Notes: generated by a model not told the origin, from the letters alone. A DNA stretch of 64,000 bases from an uncultured Collinsella sp. (GCA_902492235.1 CABUKS010000012.1:1-64000); one strand, 5' to 3'. Positions 52,309-61,240 are shown, counted from the first letter of the stretch. Numbers and translations: made by a program.

Positions 52309-52323
52309 TGAAAGAACCTTTCA
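52309..52323. promoter_or_regulatory. Putative RpiR operator (TGAAA-N5-TTTCA)
   Basis: TGAAAG-AAC-CTTTCA is a 15-bp palindrome in the divergent region between the RpiR gene and fruA. RpiR/MurR family sites are commonly TGAAA...TTTCA, so it fits the adjacent regulator. Confidence 0.6.
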
Positions 52324-52387
52324 CCGGAGATTTGCACCTTAGCTCTTCTCACGCGGACGGTAGGTTGGTATCTTTCAGTTGTGGAAA

Positions 52388-52429
52388 AACGCGCATCGAA
52401 GCGCGTGTAGGGGAGCGCCCGCGGGCGCT
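52388..52429 (+). promoter_or_regulatory. Leader hairpins before fruA
   Basis: ACGCGC/GCGCGT and a perfect 16-nt palindrome (half AGCGCCCG) occur in tandem, ending 9 bp before the ribosome site AAGGAGGG. They may influence translation of fruA. Confidence 0.4.
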
Positions 52430-52450
52430 GTACTCAAGAAGGAGGGACAC

Positions 52451-54454
52451 ATGGCTAAGTTTGACATCATCGCCGCGACCGGTTGCCCGACCGGCATTGC
52501 GCACACCTTCATGGCGAAGGAGGCGCTGGAGAAGGCAGCTGCCGAGCGCGGTCTGACCATTAAGGTCGAGACTCATGGCCAGGTCGGTGTCGAGAACGAG
52601 CTCACCAAGAGTGAGATCGCTGGTGCCAAGGCCGTCGTCGTCGCAGCCGACAAGGATGTCCAGGCTGAGCGTTTCGCCGGCAAGCCCATGGTTTCCGTTG
52701 GTGTTTCCAAGGCCCTGTCCGTTGAGGCCGCCGGTAAGCTGATTGACCGCGCGCTCGCCGCCAAGGGCGACGACACGGTTGCGGCTGCTGCCGATGTCGA
52801 GGACGAGGTCGAGGAGAAGGAGTCCATCGGCCACATCATCTACAAGCACCTCATGAACGGCGTCAGCCACATGCTGGTCTTCGTCGTTGCTGGTGGTGTT
52901 CTGACCGCCGTTTCGTTCCTGTGGGGCATTACGTCCTTCGATTCGACGGCGTCTGACTACAACAGCTTTGCTGCGATGCTCAAGATCATCGGCGGCATCG
53001 CCATGAACCTCATGGTTCCGGTGCTTTCCGCCTACATCGCCGAGTCCATCGGCAAGCGCCCGGCGCTCGTCCCCGGCTTTGTTGCCGGTATGATCGCCAT
53101 CCAGGGCCTGCCTGTTAACGCCGAGACCGGCATGATCGACGCCGGTGGCGCCGGCGTGGGCTTCGGCTTCCTGGGCGGCATCGTCGGTGGCTTCCTCGCC
53201 GGTTATGTCATCCTGCTGCTCGAGAAGGTCTTTGCCGGTCTGCCCAAGAACCTGGACGGCCTCAAGGCTATCTTCCTGTACCCGCTGTTCTCGACGGCTA
53301 TCGTCGGCCTGGTCATGCTCGGCATTTCCGGCCCCATGGCTGCCATCAACACCGCCATGATGGACTTCCTCAAGGGTCTGTCCGCCTCTGGCGCCGTTGT
53401 ACTGGGTCTTGCCATTGGCTGCATGTGCGCCTTTGACATGGGCGGCCCGGTCAACAAGGCTGCTTACGTCACCGGTACCGCTATGCTCACCGAGGCTTTG
53501 GCCGCCGGTGTTGGCACCGATACCTACAACTTCGGCACCAACTTCATGGCTGCCGTCTCCGCCGCCTGCATCGTTCCGCCGCTGATCACCACCTTTGCCG
53601 TCGTTGTCGGCAAGAAGTACTTCAGCCAGGAGGATCACGACGCCGGTGTCGTCAACCTCATCCTTGGTTGCACCCACATCACCGAGGGCGCCATTCCGTT
53701 CATGACCAAGAACATCTGGCCCGTCATGCCCATCATGATGCTCGGTTCCTCTATCGCTTCGATCCTGACCATTATGTTCAACGTTCACGATCCGGCGCCT
53801 CACGGTGGCTTCTTGGTCCTGCCCGTTGTCGAGAACGGTCCGCTTTGGGTCCTCGCGATCCTCATCGGCGCTGTGGTCGGTGGCATCCTGTTCGTGGCCT
53901 TCAAGAAGTACGACTTCGAGAAGAATCAGAAGGCCGCTCCTGCAGCCAAGCCGGTTGTGGCTCCCAAGGCCGCTGCCGTCGAGGCCCCCAAGGCCGAGGC
54001 TGCCGACTTCGTTAAGGTCGAGAATGTCTTTGTTGCCGAGGACTTCGCTTCTCGTGACGAGGCTCTGAGCTTCGTTTCCAACCAGGCTGTCAAGGCCGGT
54101 ATCGCCAGCGACGCCGACGCCGTGTTGAACGCCTTCCTGGCCCGCGAGGCCGAGGGCACCACGGGCATGATGGAGGGCTTCGCCATCCCGCATGCCAAGT
54201 CCGACGCCATTACCGAGGCTGCTGTTATCGTCGTCAAGGACGAGTCCGGCGTGACCGGTTGGGACACCATGGACGGCGCTCCCGTCAACGTGACTATCGC
54301 CCTGCTCATCCCCGGTGCCCAGGCCGGCACCACGCACCTCAAGATCCTGTCCAAGGTCGCCGAGGCGCTCATGGACGAGGACTTCCGTGCCACCGTCAAG
54401 GGTTCCACCGACGCCGCCAAGATCGCCAAGACGATCAACGCCCGCTTGGTCTAA
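52451..54454 (+). CDS. fruA: PTS fructose-type EIIBCA transporter
   Basis: This 667-residue protein joins EIIB (phosphocysteine C12 in ATGCPTGIAHTF, residues 1 to about 100), EIIC (about 130-480, some ten helices), an Ala/Pro/Lys-rich linker, and EIIA (about 520-667, phospho-His581 in GFAIPHAKSDAIT). It imports fructose or a related sugar as the 1-phosphate. The ATG at 52451 follows AAGGAGGG. The domain order B-C-A differs from the A-B-C order of many FruA proteins. HPr and EI genes follow downstream. Confidence 0.94.
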   Translation: MAKFDIIAATGCPTGIAHTFMAKEALEKAAAERGLTIKVETHGQVGVENELTKSEIAGAKAVVVAADKDVQAERFAGKPMVSVGVSKALSVEAAGKLIDRALAAKGDDTVAAAADVEDEVEEKESIGHIIYKHLMNGVSHMLVFVVAGGVLTAVSFLWGITSFDSTASDYNSFAAMLKIIGGIAMNLMVPVLSAYIAESIGKRPALVPGFVAGMIAIQGLPVNAETGMIDAGGAGVGFGFLGGIVGGFLAGYVILLLEKVFAGLPKNLDGLKAIFLYPLFSTAIVGLVMLGISGPMAAINTAMMDFLKGLSASGAVVLGLAIGCMCAFDMGGPVNKAAYVTGTAMLTEALAAGVGTDTYNFGTNFMAAVSAACIVPPLITTFAVVVGKKYFSQEDHDAGVVNLILGCTHITEGAIPFMTKNIWPVMPIMMLGSSIASILTIMFNVHDPAPHGGFLVLPVVENGPLWVLAILIGAVVGGILFVAFKKYDFEKNQKAAPAAKPVVAPKAAAVEAPKAEAADFVKVENVFVAEDFASRDEALSFVSNQAVKAGIASDADAVLNAFLAREAEGTTGMMEGFAIPHAKSDAITEAAVIVVKDESGVTGWDTMDGAPVNVTIALLIPGAQAGTTHLKILSKVAEALMDEDFRATVKGSTDAAKIAKTINARLV

Positions 54455-54492
54455 TTCCACGGTACGCGAATAACATCGCCCTCTGTATATAA

Positions 54493-54525
54493 GGCGGGGA
54501 CTCCACCAGGAGCCCCCGCCTTTTT
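54493..54525 (+). terminator. Intrinsic terminator after fruA
   Basis: GGCGGGG-A-CTCC pairs with GGAG-C-CCCCGCC and five Ts follow. Confidence 0.88.
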
Positions 54526-54536
54526 CTATCCCTCCC

Positions 54537-54609
54537 ATAAGTTGCGGTGAAATAGGGACTGTTTAAACGATTCAACCCCAAATTCAGTCCCTATTTCACC
54601 GCAACTTAT
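54537..54609. repeat. Dispersed hairpin element, copy 1
   Basis: Perfect 25-bp arms at 54537-54561 and 54585-54609 carry TAAGTTGCGGTGAAATAGGG and enclose a 23-nt loop. The same arms occur at 63334-63402 with G-U-tolerant changes. No ORF. Confidence 0.85.
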
Positions 54610-54672
54610 AAAAGGGCATAGAGGGGCTGCCTATCGAGTCTTTGTCGCGAATAGTTCATCAGCCAGAATTCC

Positions 54673-54900
54673 TTTCAGCCGACATTACTCTGGTCCGACT
54701 GGGTTTCCGCAGCTTGCTCGCCCACAGGGGCCCGTGCGCGGCCTGTGAGATTTATCGCGAGTTCCGCACGAGCCGAAGAGCACTTAATGTGCTCTTCGTG
54801 CGAGCAGGACTGTAGAGTAGGAAATCTCACAGGCCGCGCACGGGCCCCTGTGGGCGAGCAGACGGACGACAAACACATCTGTCCAATAATTCGTCTGAAA
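54673..54900. repeat. 228-bp near-palindromic element upstream of ptsH
   Basis: The inner arms at 54715-54753 and 54822-54860 are a perfect 39-bp inverted repeat (starting TGCTCGCCCACAGGGG). The outer flanks stay imperfectly complementary out to TTTCAGCCGA (54673-54682) and TCGTCTGAAA (54891-54900). The central 68 nt hold a perfect hairpin CGAAGAGCAC/GTGCTCTTCG at 54774-54798. Open frames across it on both strands are by-products of the symmetry. It may be a MITE, a cruciform or a strongly folded leader RNA. Confidence 0.85.
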
Positions 54901-55001
54901 CACAATGAAAAACCGTTTGATGTGAGTTAATATAAACAACGTCGTGAATCTGACTCCTGCCACATGCATGACAGGGGTTAAACACAAAAAAGGAGTCAAC
55001 T

Positions 55002-55265
55002 ATGGTTTCTGAGAAGGCTACCCTCGTTAATCCTCAGGGTCTGCACATGCGTCCGGCTGGTCTGTTCGCCTCCACCATGGGCAAGTACGCCTGTGACGTG
55101 ACGGTCGTTACCCCCGAGAAGGAGGTCAACGGCAAGTCCCCGATGGCCCTCATGGCTGCTGGTATCCCCTGCGGTACCGAGGTCGAGGTCAAGTGCGACG
55201 GCGCTGACGAGGCCGAGGCTCTGGCTGCTGCCATCGAGCTCATCAAGAGCGGTCTTGGCGAGTAG
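55002..55265 (+). CDS. ptsH: PTS phosphocarrier protein HPr
   Basis: HPr (87 residues) relays phosphate from EI to EIIA. His15 lies in NPQGLHMRPAG and Ser46 in NGKSPMALM. Ser46 is the regulatory site phosphorylated by HPr kinase in Gram-positive bacteria; no hprK is in the window. AAGGAG precedes the ATG. It is separated from fruA by 547 bp of terminator, hairpin element and palindrome, and from ptsI by 133 bp. Confidence 0.95.
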   Translation: MVSEKATLVNPQGLHMRPAGLFASTMGKYACDVTVVTPEKEVNGKSPMALMAAGIPCGTEVEVKCDGADEAEALAAAIELIKSGLGE

Positions 55266-55398
55266 AACTCAAACGGGTCGCATGTTGAACAACTAAGTTC
55301 ATATTTGGGGGCGCAGTGACCTGTTGTAAGGTAGCTGCGCTCTTTTGTCATGGATATGGCAAAACGCTTTATCACATGACACGGAGAGAGGAATGGGA

Positions 55399-57102
55399 AT
55401 GTATCAGGGAGTCAACGCTTCCGAGGGCATCGGTATCGGCACCGTCATGGTTGCCGTCGATCCCGACTTGACGTTTGAGCCGCACGAGGTTGCTGATTCG
55501 GCAGCAGAGAAGGAGCGCTATCAGTCCGCTCTTTCGGTCTTCTGCGAGAAGACCCAGGCTCAGGCCGACCACATGAAGGAGACGGTGGGCGAGGCCGAGG
55601 CCGAGATCATGAGCGGACACATTGTCCTGGCTCAGGATCCGGGCATGACCGACGCCATCAACGCCGCCATTGATGGCGGTACCTGCGCCGAGCAGGCGCT
55701 CATGGACACCTCGACCATGTTCGAGAACATGTTCCTGTCTATGGACGACGAGATGTTCCGTCTGCGCGCGGCCGACATCGCCGACATCCGCACCGGTATT
55801 CTGGCCGAGCTGCTGGGCAAGGAGGTCGTCGACCTCTCCGTCCTGCCCGAGAACACTGTCGTTGTCGTGCACGACCTCACGCCGTCCATGACCGCAACGA
55901 TCGATAAGGCCCACGTTGCCGGTATCGTCACCGAGACCGGTGGCCGCACGTCGCACTCCGCGATCATTGCGCGCGCCCTCGAGATCCCGGCTGTCCTTTC
56001 GGTTTCCAACAGCTGCACCGCGCTGCGCAACGGTATGACCGTTGTCGTCGACGGTGGCAAGGGTATCGTCGAGGCCGATCCCGACGAGGAGACGCTCGCT
56101 GCCTACACCGCTAAGGCCGAGGCCTTCGCTGCCGAGAAGGCAGCCCTCGAGGCCTTCCGTGGCAAGCCGTCCGTGACTGCCGATGGCATCAAGAAGATCA
56201 TCGCCTGCAACATCGGTAACCCCGATGACGTACCCAACGCGCTCGATCACGACGCCGAGGCCATCGGTCTGTTCCGCTCCGAGTTCCTGTTCATGGACTC
56301 TGCTGAGCTTCCTTCCGAGGAGGAGCAGTTCAACGCCTACCGTAAGGTCGCCAGCGCGCTCAAGGGTGCTCCGGTCATCATCCGCACGCTCGATGTGGGT
56401 GGCGACAAGGAGATTCCGTATCTGCACATGGTCAAGGAAGACAACCCCTTCATGGGCTTCCGCGCCGTGCGTTACTGCCTGGCCAATCCCGACCAGTACA
56501 AGGTCCAGCTCCGCGCTCTGCTGCGCGCTAGCGCCTTCGGTGACGTCAAGATCATGATCCCGCTCGTCACCTGCGTCGAGGAGGTCTTGGCTGTCAAGGA
56601 GCTCGTCGAGCAGTGCAAGGCCGAGCTGACCGAAGAGGGTCGAAAGTTCAACGAGAACATCGAGGTCGGCATTATGGTCGAGACGCCCGCCGCTTCGCTG
56701 CTCGCAGACCGTCTTGCCGAGGTCGCCGACTTCTTCTCCATTGGCACCAACGACCTGATCGGCTACACCATGTGCGCCGACCGTGGCAACGACACCATCT
56801 CCAACCTGTACCAGGTGTACTATCCCGCCGTGCTCCGCTCGCTCAAGAACATCATCGAGAGCGGCGTGAAGGCCGGCATCATGGTCGGTATGTGCGGCGA
56901 GGCCGCTGCCGATCCGCTGCTCGAGCCGCTGCTGATCAGCTGGGGCCTGGAGGAGTTCTCGATGAGCGCTCCGTCGATCCTGCGCGCCCGCAAGACCATC
57001 AGCCAGTGGACCAAGGCCGAGTGCGACGAGCTCGCCGAGAAGGCACTCGCCTGCAACACCGCCGCCGAGGTCAAGGCACTGCTCGAGTCCGCAGCTCGCT
57101 AA
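55399..57102 (+). CDS. ptsI: PTS enzyme I (phosphoenolpyruvate-protein phosphotransferase)
   Basis: EI (567 residues) starts the PTS cascade. Phosphohistidine 186 lies in GGRTSHSAIIARALEIPAV, and the PEP-binding C-terminal domain has Cys499 in GMCGEAAADP. MYQGVNASEGIGIG is the usual N terminus; ATG 55399 is preferred over 55393 because GGAGAGAGG is then about 7 nt away. It lies between ptsH and the first sugar kinase. Confidence 0.95.
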   Translation: MYQGVNASEGIGIGTVMVAVDPDLTFEPHEVADSAAEKERYQSALSVFCEKTQAQADHMKETVGEAEAEIMSGHIVLAQDPGMTDAINAAIDGGTCAEQALMDTSTMFENMFLSMDDEMFRLRAADIADIRTGILAELLGKEVVDLSVLPENTVVVVHDLTPSMTATIDKAHVAGIVTETGGRTSHSAIIARALEIPAVLSVSNSCTALRNGMTVVVDGGKGIVEADPDEETLAAYTAKAEAFAAEKAALEAFRGKPSVTADGIKKIIACNIGNPDDVPNALDHDAEAIGLFRSEFLFMDSAELPSEEEQFNAYRKVASALKGAPVIIRTLDVGGDKEIPYLHMVKEDNPFMGFRAVRYCLANPDQYKVQLRALLRASAFGDVKIMIPLVTCVEEVLAVKELVEQCKAELTEEGRKFNENIEVGIMVETPAASLLADRLAEVADFFSIGTNDLIGYTMCADRGNDTISNLYQVYYPAVLRSLKNIIESGVKAGIMVGMCGEAAADPLLEPLLISWGLEEFSMSAPSILRARKTISQWTKAECDELAEKALACNTAAEVKALLESAAR

Positions 57103-57176
57103 TTTGGTATCAGAGGTAACCGCGTGGTTGGAATGGGCCGGCCACGCGGCCCTCACATATACAGGGGGTACTGTAA

Positions 57177-58109
57177 ATGTTCTACACGCTAACCGCTAAC
57201 CCGGCTGTCGACATGACGGTTTCGAGCTCTCCGCTCGAGCCCGACGAGAACGTCCGCACCGGCTCGGCCAGCTACACGGCTAACGGCAAGGGCCTCGACG
57301 TGTCCTTCGCCTTTAAGAAGATGGGCGTCGACACCGTCGCGCTCGGCTTCTTCGCCGGCTTCACGGGCAAGTTCATCGTCGAGGAGGTCATGAACCTGGG
57401 TTGCCTCTGCCGCCCGGTCTGGACCGACGGTATCACGCGCATTAACACCTACGTCAACGATGGCCAGCACGAGTACGGCATCCTGAACCCGGGTGCTCCG
57501 ATCACGCCGCAGCACCAGGAGGAGCTCTACAACATCCTGGACACCGCGGGCGATCTCGAGTGCCTGATCGTTTCCGGCTCCGTGCCTCCCAAAGCTACGC
57601 CTGACTTCCTCGCTCAGGTCATGGAGCACGCTCAGGCCCGTGGCGCCGACGTCGTCTTGGACCTGTCCTCCGATAAGCTCAAGGAGCTCGCTCACAAGAA
57701 GCCGCTGCTTATCAAGCCGAACCATCATGAGATGAAGGCCATCTTCGGCGTGCCGGTTGACACCGACGACGAGGTTCGCGTCGCCATGAAGATGGCTCAC
57801 GACGCTGGCGTTCAGAACGTGCTGCTCACCCGTGGTAGCCGCGGCGACGCTTACTTCTCCAACGGCGAGGACATCTGGTACGCCAAGCGTGAGTTCAACA
57901 TCAAGCTGGTTTCTTCCGTCTGCGCCGGCGACTGCACCCTTGCTGCGTTCCTGCACAAGTGGTACAGGGATCGCGACAACGTCGAGGAGGCCATGAAGCT
58001 CGCTATGGCCACCGGCGCCAACGTTGCCGAGTCCGTCGGCATCGGCGACTTCGGTCATGTCGATGAGTACAGCAAGCGCGTTGCTGTCCGCAAGCTCGAT
58101 CGTCAGTAA
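57177..58109 (+). CDS. 1-phosphofructokinase-like PfkB kinase, copy 1
   Basis: This 310-residue PfkB protein has MFYTLTANPAVDMTV at the N terminus and a GKGLDVS substrate motif (normally GKGxNVS), with VSGSVPPKA. The catalytic motif reads VCAGDCTLAAF instead of GAGDS. It probably phosphorylates fructose 1-phosphate from the PTS, but the altered motifs leave tagatose-type substrates open. It follows ptsI by 74 bp and is about half identical by eye to the next kinase. Confidence 0.82.
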   Translation: MFYTLTANPAVDMTVSSSPLEPDENVRTGSASYTANGKGLDVSFAFKKMGVDTVALGFFAGFTGKFIVEEVMNLGCLCRPVWTDGITRINTYVNDGQHEYGILNPGAPITPQHQEELYNILDTAGDLECLIVSGSVPPKATPDFLAQVMEHAQARGADVVLDLSSDKLKELAHKKPLLIKPNHHEMKAIFGVPVDTDDEVRVAMKMAHDAGVQNVLLTRGSRGDAYFSNGEDIWYAKREFNIKLVSSVCAGDCTLAAFLHKWYRDRDNVEEAMKLAMATGANVAESVGIGDFGHVDEYSKRVAVRKLDRQ

Positions 58110-58137
58110 TCGAAACGCGACATATTCGTGCGCATGT

Positions 58138-58169
58138 GGCGCCCCGGTTTCGGCCGGGGCGCCTTTTTT
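58138..58169 (+). terminator. Intrinsic terminator after kinase copy 1
   Basis: GGCGCCCCGG/CCGGGGCGCC with loop TTTCGG and a TTTTTT tail. Confidence 0.9.
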
Positions 58170-58258
58170 GTTCCGCCATGGGGGAGACGTGTCCTGCCGT
58201 ACTTCATCGCTTCCACACCGTTCACCGAGTTGTCCTAGCCTTTTGTCTATGTGTGGAA

Positions 58259-58264
58259 TATACT
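58259..58264 (+). promoter_or_regulatory. Possible -10 before kinase copy 2
   Basis: TATACT lies 35 bp before the start, and TTGTCC or TTGTCT upstream do not have standard spacing. Confidence 0.4.
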
Positions 58265-58298
58265 TTCATTAACACGTTGCTTCGTGAAAGGAACATTC

Positions 58299-59231
58299 AT
58301 GATTTACACGCTCACTGCAAATCCCGCCATTGACTACAACATCGCCTGCGACGGCCTTGCTGCCAACACTGTCACGCGTACCCGCAACGCCGTCTACACG
58401 CCCAACGGCAAGGGCCTCAACGTCTCGTTTACGCTTGACCACTACGGTGTCGACACCACGATCCTGGGTTTCTTCGCTGGCTTCTCGGGCGAGTTTATCG
58501 TTAAGGGCGCCGAGGCCCTGGGCGTGCCCGTCAAGCCCGTGTGGACCGACGGCATCACGCGCGTCAACGTGTTCCTCAATGCCGGCCCCGACACCGAGTA
58601 CAACATGGTCAACGCCGGTGCCGCCATCAACGAGGCTAACGAGCAGGAGATGTTTGAGCTTATCGATTCGCTCGATGACATGACCTGCTTGGTCATCAGC
58701 GGCTCGCTGCCTCCCAACACTTCCGAGGGCTTCCTGGCCGAGGTCCTGGGCCGTGTCAAGGCCAAGGGGGCCGAGTTCGTCCTCGACATCTCGAGCCATC
58801 AGCTGGCAGACCTCATTGCTCTGGAGCCGCTGCTTATTAAGCCCAACGACGACGAGTTGCTTGACATCTTTGGCATTAAGGTGAGCGGTGGCGACGATGA
58901 GTCTGTCAAGGGCGCGATGGCCGAGCTTCATGCCAAGGGCGCCAAGAACGTGCTGCTTACCCTCGGTGGCGCCGGTGCGTACTTCTCCAACGGCGAGCAC
59001 ATCTGGTTTGCCAACCGCACCTTCGACGTCAAGCTGCTGTCGACGGTGTGCGCCGGCGATTCCTCGCTCGCTGCCTTCCTTTCCGTGTGGCACGACGCCC
59101 CCGAGCGTGTTGAGGATGCTTTGCGTCTTTCGATGGCCACCGGCGCCAACGTGGTCGAGTGCCCCGGTCTGGGCGATTTTGCCAAGGTGGACGAATATAA
59201 GAAGCACATCGAGGTTCGCCAGGTCTGCTAG
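58299..59231 (+). CDS. 1-phosphofructokinase-like PfkB kinase, copy 2
   Basis: This 310-residue paralogue is closer to usual FruK: GKGLNVSFTL is kept, as is VISGSLPPNTS. The catalytic segment is VCAGDSSLAAFL (CAGD rather than GAGD). GAAAGGA precedes the ATG at 58299. It has its own -10 candidate and lies between two terminators, so it is a separate unit from copy 1. Confidence 0.85.
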   Translation: MIYTLTANPAIDYNIACDGLAANTVTRTRNAVYTPNGKGLNVSFTLDHYGVDTTILGFFAGFSGEFIVKGAEALGVPVKPVWTDGITRVNVFLNAGPDTEYNMVNAGAAINEANEQEMFELIDSLDDMTCLVISGSLPPNTSEGFLAEVLGRVKAKGAEFVLDISSHQLADLIALEPLLIKPNDDELLDIFGIKVSGGDDESVKGAMAELHAKGAKNVLLTLGGAGAYFSNGEHIWFANRTFDVKLLSTVCAGDSSLAAFLSVWHDAPERVEDALRLSMATGANVVECPGLGDFAKVDEYKKHIEVRQVC

Positions 59232-59253
59232 CCGCATCGATACTTCGTTGCCG

Positions 59254-59289
59254 AACACCCGCTTTGGATTTCCGAGGCGGGTGTTTTTT
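59254..59289 (+). terminator. Intrinsic terminator after kinase copy 2
   Basis: AACACCCGC/GCGGGTGTT with a T run. Confidence 0.88.
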
Positions 59290-59425
59290 GTGCACTGAAC
59301 GCATATGGCGTCGCTGTCTCGTTTTATCGAATCGATGACGCGATTGCGTGTGCGCGCTTTCTCGTTTCTTGTTAGACTTCTTGAGAACCCTCGATTAACG
59401 CTCAAAAGTGCAGGAGGCCATAGGC

Positions 59426-60820
59426 ATGTGCAATGTTTCGCTCAACGGTACTCAACCGTCCGATGCCTCCCTGCGTGTCCTGCGTTCGCTCGAAGCAGCC
59501 GGTCTTGAGGCTTGGTACGTAGGTGGTTGGGTGCGCGACGCCCTGATGGGGCGCCCCAGCCACGATGTTGATATGTGCTGTAGCGGCCTGTGGCAGGAGT
59601 CCAAAGCGGCGCTCGAGGCCGCCGGCATCGCGGTCGTGGAGTCGGGCATTAAATTTGGCGGAATCACGGCTATTTCCGATGGCGAGCGTATCGAGGTCAC
59701 CACGTACCGTCTTGATGGCTTCTATACCGATGGGCGCCATCCTCAGAATGTCGAGCGTGCCGCCTCGCTCGAGGACGATCTGGCGCGTCGCGACTTTACT
59801 GTCAACGCCATGGCCTGGCATCCCGAACGCGGGCTTGTCGACCGCTACGACGGCCAGGGTGACTTGGAGCGCAAGCTGATTCGCGCTGTCGGCGATCCCA
59901 AGCGTCGCTTTAATGAGGACGCCCTGCGCATGCTGCGTGCGGTGCGCTTTGCCTGCCGCCTGGACTTTATGATTGAGCCCGAGACTAAGCGTGCGCTTGC
60001 CGAGTGCGCGCCGCTTCTCGATGCCGTGGCGCGCGAGCGTGTGGGTATTGAGCTCGAGGGCATTCTTTCGACCGGTCATGGGGGAGACGCGATGCTGCGC
60101 TACCCCGAGCTCATCTGCGCCGCCGTGCCCGAGTTGGCAGCGGGTCGCGGGTTTGATCAGCGAAGTGTCTATCATGCGTTTAACGTCTACGAGCATATCG
60201 CCCGTGTGCTGACGGTGGCAGGGGAGCTGGCGCTGTGCGACGGCGTCGCGCCATCGTTGAGCCTTATGTGGGCAGCGTTTTTGCACGATGTGTCCAAGCC
60301 CGAGTGCTTCACGGTCGATCACGCCGGCAGCGGACACTTCTATGGTCACCCCGAGCTCGGCGCCAAGAAAGCGCGCGTCATTATGGATCGCCTGGCGCTT
60401 TCGCACGACCTGGTGCGCGATGTGTGCCTGCTTATCAAATACCATGACAAGCCGCTGCGCCCCGAGCGCTCCTGCCTGCTCAATATGATGCGCTTGCTTT
60501 CTGGTGAGGGCGTCGACACAGCCCGCCTGATTGATGAGCTCATGGATCTTAAGCGTGCTGATACGCTCGGCAAGGCCCCGTCGTGCTTCTATTATGTCGA
60601 GACAATCGAGGAGATGCGCGCGCTGGCGCACGAGCTACTGGAGGCGGGGGAGCCCTATACGCTCAAGATGCTCGCCGTCAACGGCGGCGACCTGATCCGT
60701 GCTGGAGTCAAGCCCGGGCCGGAACTGGGGCAGCTTCTTAACTCCGCCCTCGACGCCGTGATCGAAGACAACATTCCCAACGATCGCGAAGCTCTTTTGG
60801 TCCATCTCAACTTGAATTAG
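59426..60820 (+). CDS. CCA tRNA nucleotidyltransferase / poly(A) polymerase family with HD domain
   Basis: This class II nucleotidyltransferase has 464 residues. The head has WYVGGWVRDALMGRPSHDVDM, with the DxD catalytic pair, then RRDFTVNAMAW, RRFNEDALRMLRAVRFACRL and a C-terminal HD domain (FLHDVSKPE near 290). It adds or repairs CCA on tRNA ends. Most tRNA genes here encode CCA, so a repair role is likely. AGGAGG precedes ATG 59426; GTG 59408 is possible. Confidence 0.92.
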   Translation: MCNVSLNGTQPSDASLRVLRSLEAAGLEAWYVGGWVRDALMGRPSHDVDMCCSGLWQESKAALEAAGIAVVESGIKFGGITAISDGERIEVTTYRLDGFYTDGRHPQNVERAASLEDDLARRDFTVNAMAWHPERGLVDRYDGQGDLERKLIRAVGDPKRRFNEDALRMLRAVRFACRLDFMIEPETKRALAECAPLLDAVARERVGIELEGILSTGHGGDAMLRYPELICAAVPELAAGRGFDQRSVYHAFNVYEHIARVLTVAGELALCDGVAPSLSLMWAAFLHDVSKPECFTVDHAGSGHFYGHPELGAKKARVIMDRLALSHDLVRDVCLLIKYHDKPLRPERSCLLNMMRLLSGEGVDTARLIDELMDLKRADTLGKAPSCFYYVETIEEMRALAHELLEAGEPYTLKMLAVNGGDLIRAGVKPGPELGQLLNSALDAVIEDNIPNDREALLVHLNLN

Positions 60821-60849
60821 CTACCCAGTTTACCTGCGTGTTCCATAAC

Positions 60850-60874
60850 CTGCCGACAATTTTTCGGCAATTTG
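60850..60874 (+). terminator. Weak terminator after the CCA enzyme
   Basis: TGCCGA/TCGGCA with a short loop is followed by ATTT. Confidence 0.45.
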
Positions 60875-60884
60875 GAATTTCTTC

Positions 60885-60913
60885 TTGCGCTGACGTTTTT
60901 TGTCCCGTAATAT
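60885..60913 (+). promoter_or_regulatory. tRNA-Glu promoter
   Basis: TTGCGC at 60885-60890 and TAATAT at 60908-60913 are 17 bp apart, 35 bp before the first tRNA. Confidence 0.8.
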
Positions 60914-60947
60914 ATTTCCTCGCAGCACGGCAGTGCAGATGTCATGT

Positions 60948-61024
60948 GGCCCGTTCGTCTAGCGGTTTAGGACGCCGCCCTCTCAAGGCGGAGATCACCA
61001 GTTCGAATCTGGTACGGGCTACCA
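60948..61024 (+). tRNA. tRNA-Glu (CTC), copy 1
   Basis: A full cloverleaf folds, with acceptor GGCCCGT/ACGGGCT (G-U at the first pair), anticodon arm CCGCC/GGCGG with loop CTCTCAA (anticodon CTC), T arm with GTTCGAATC, and encoded CCA. Confidence 0.97.
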
Positions 61025-61046
61025 CTTCTTTTCTGCTGAGGCTTAT

Positions 61047-61123
61047 GGCCCGTTCGTCTAGCGGTTTAGGACGCCGCCCTCTCAAGGCGGAGATCACCAG
61101 TTCGAATCTGGTACGGGCTACCA
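61047..61123 (+). tRNA. tRNA-Glu (CTC), copy 2
   Basis: Identical to copy 1 over all 77 nt, 22 bp downstream, and probably cut from the same transcript. Confidence 0.97.
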
Positions 61124-61133
61124 CGCATCTGAT

Positions 61134-61166
61134 ACCCGGGCTTCCCATGGAAGGCCGGGTTTTTTA
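61134..61166 (+). terminator. Terminator of the tRNA-Glu pair
   Basis: ACCCGG-G-CTTCC pairs with GGAAG-G-CCGGGT, then TTTTTT. Confidence 0.88.
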
Positions 61167-61234
61167 TTTTCAAACAACCGTCTGCAATTCCCGTTTGAAC
61201 CAGAGCTTTGCGTTCTGCCTATGGCCCTTACGGG

Positions 61235-61240
61235 TACAAT
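61235..61240 (+). promoter_or_regulatory. Possible -10 before the flippase-like gene
   Basis: TACAAT lies 34 bp upstream of the start; -35 candidates have poor spacing. Confidence 0.38.

Noticed and set aside
52215..52556. 113-residue frame across the fruA leader
   Set aside because: It overlaps the start of fruA out of frame and has no ribosome site.
54675..54930. Small proteins over the 228-bp palindrome
   Set aside because: The frames exist on both strands through symmetry and lack ribosome sites.
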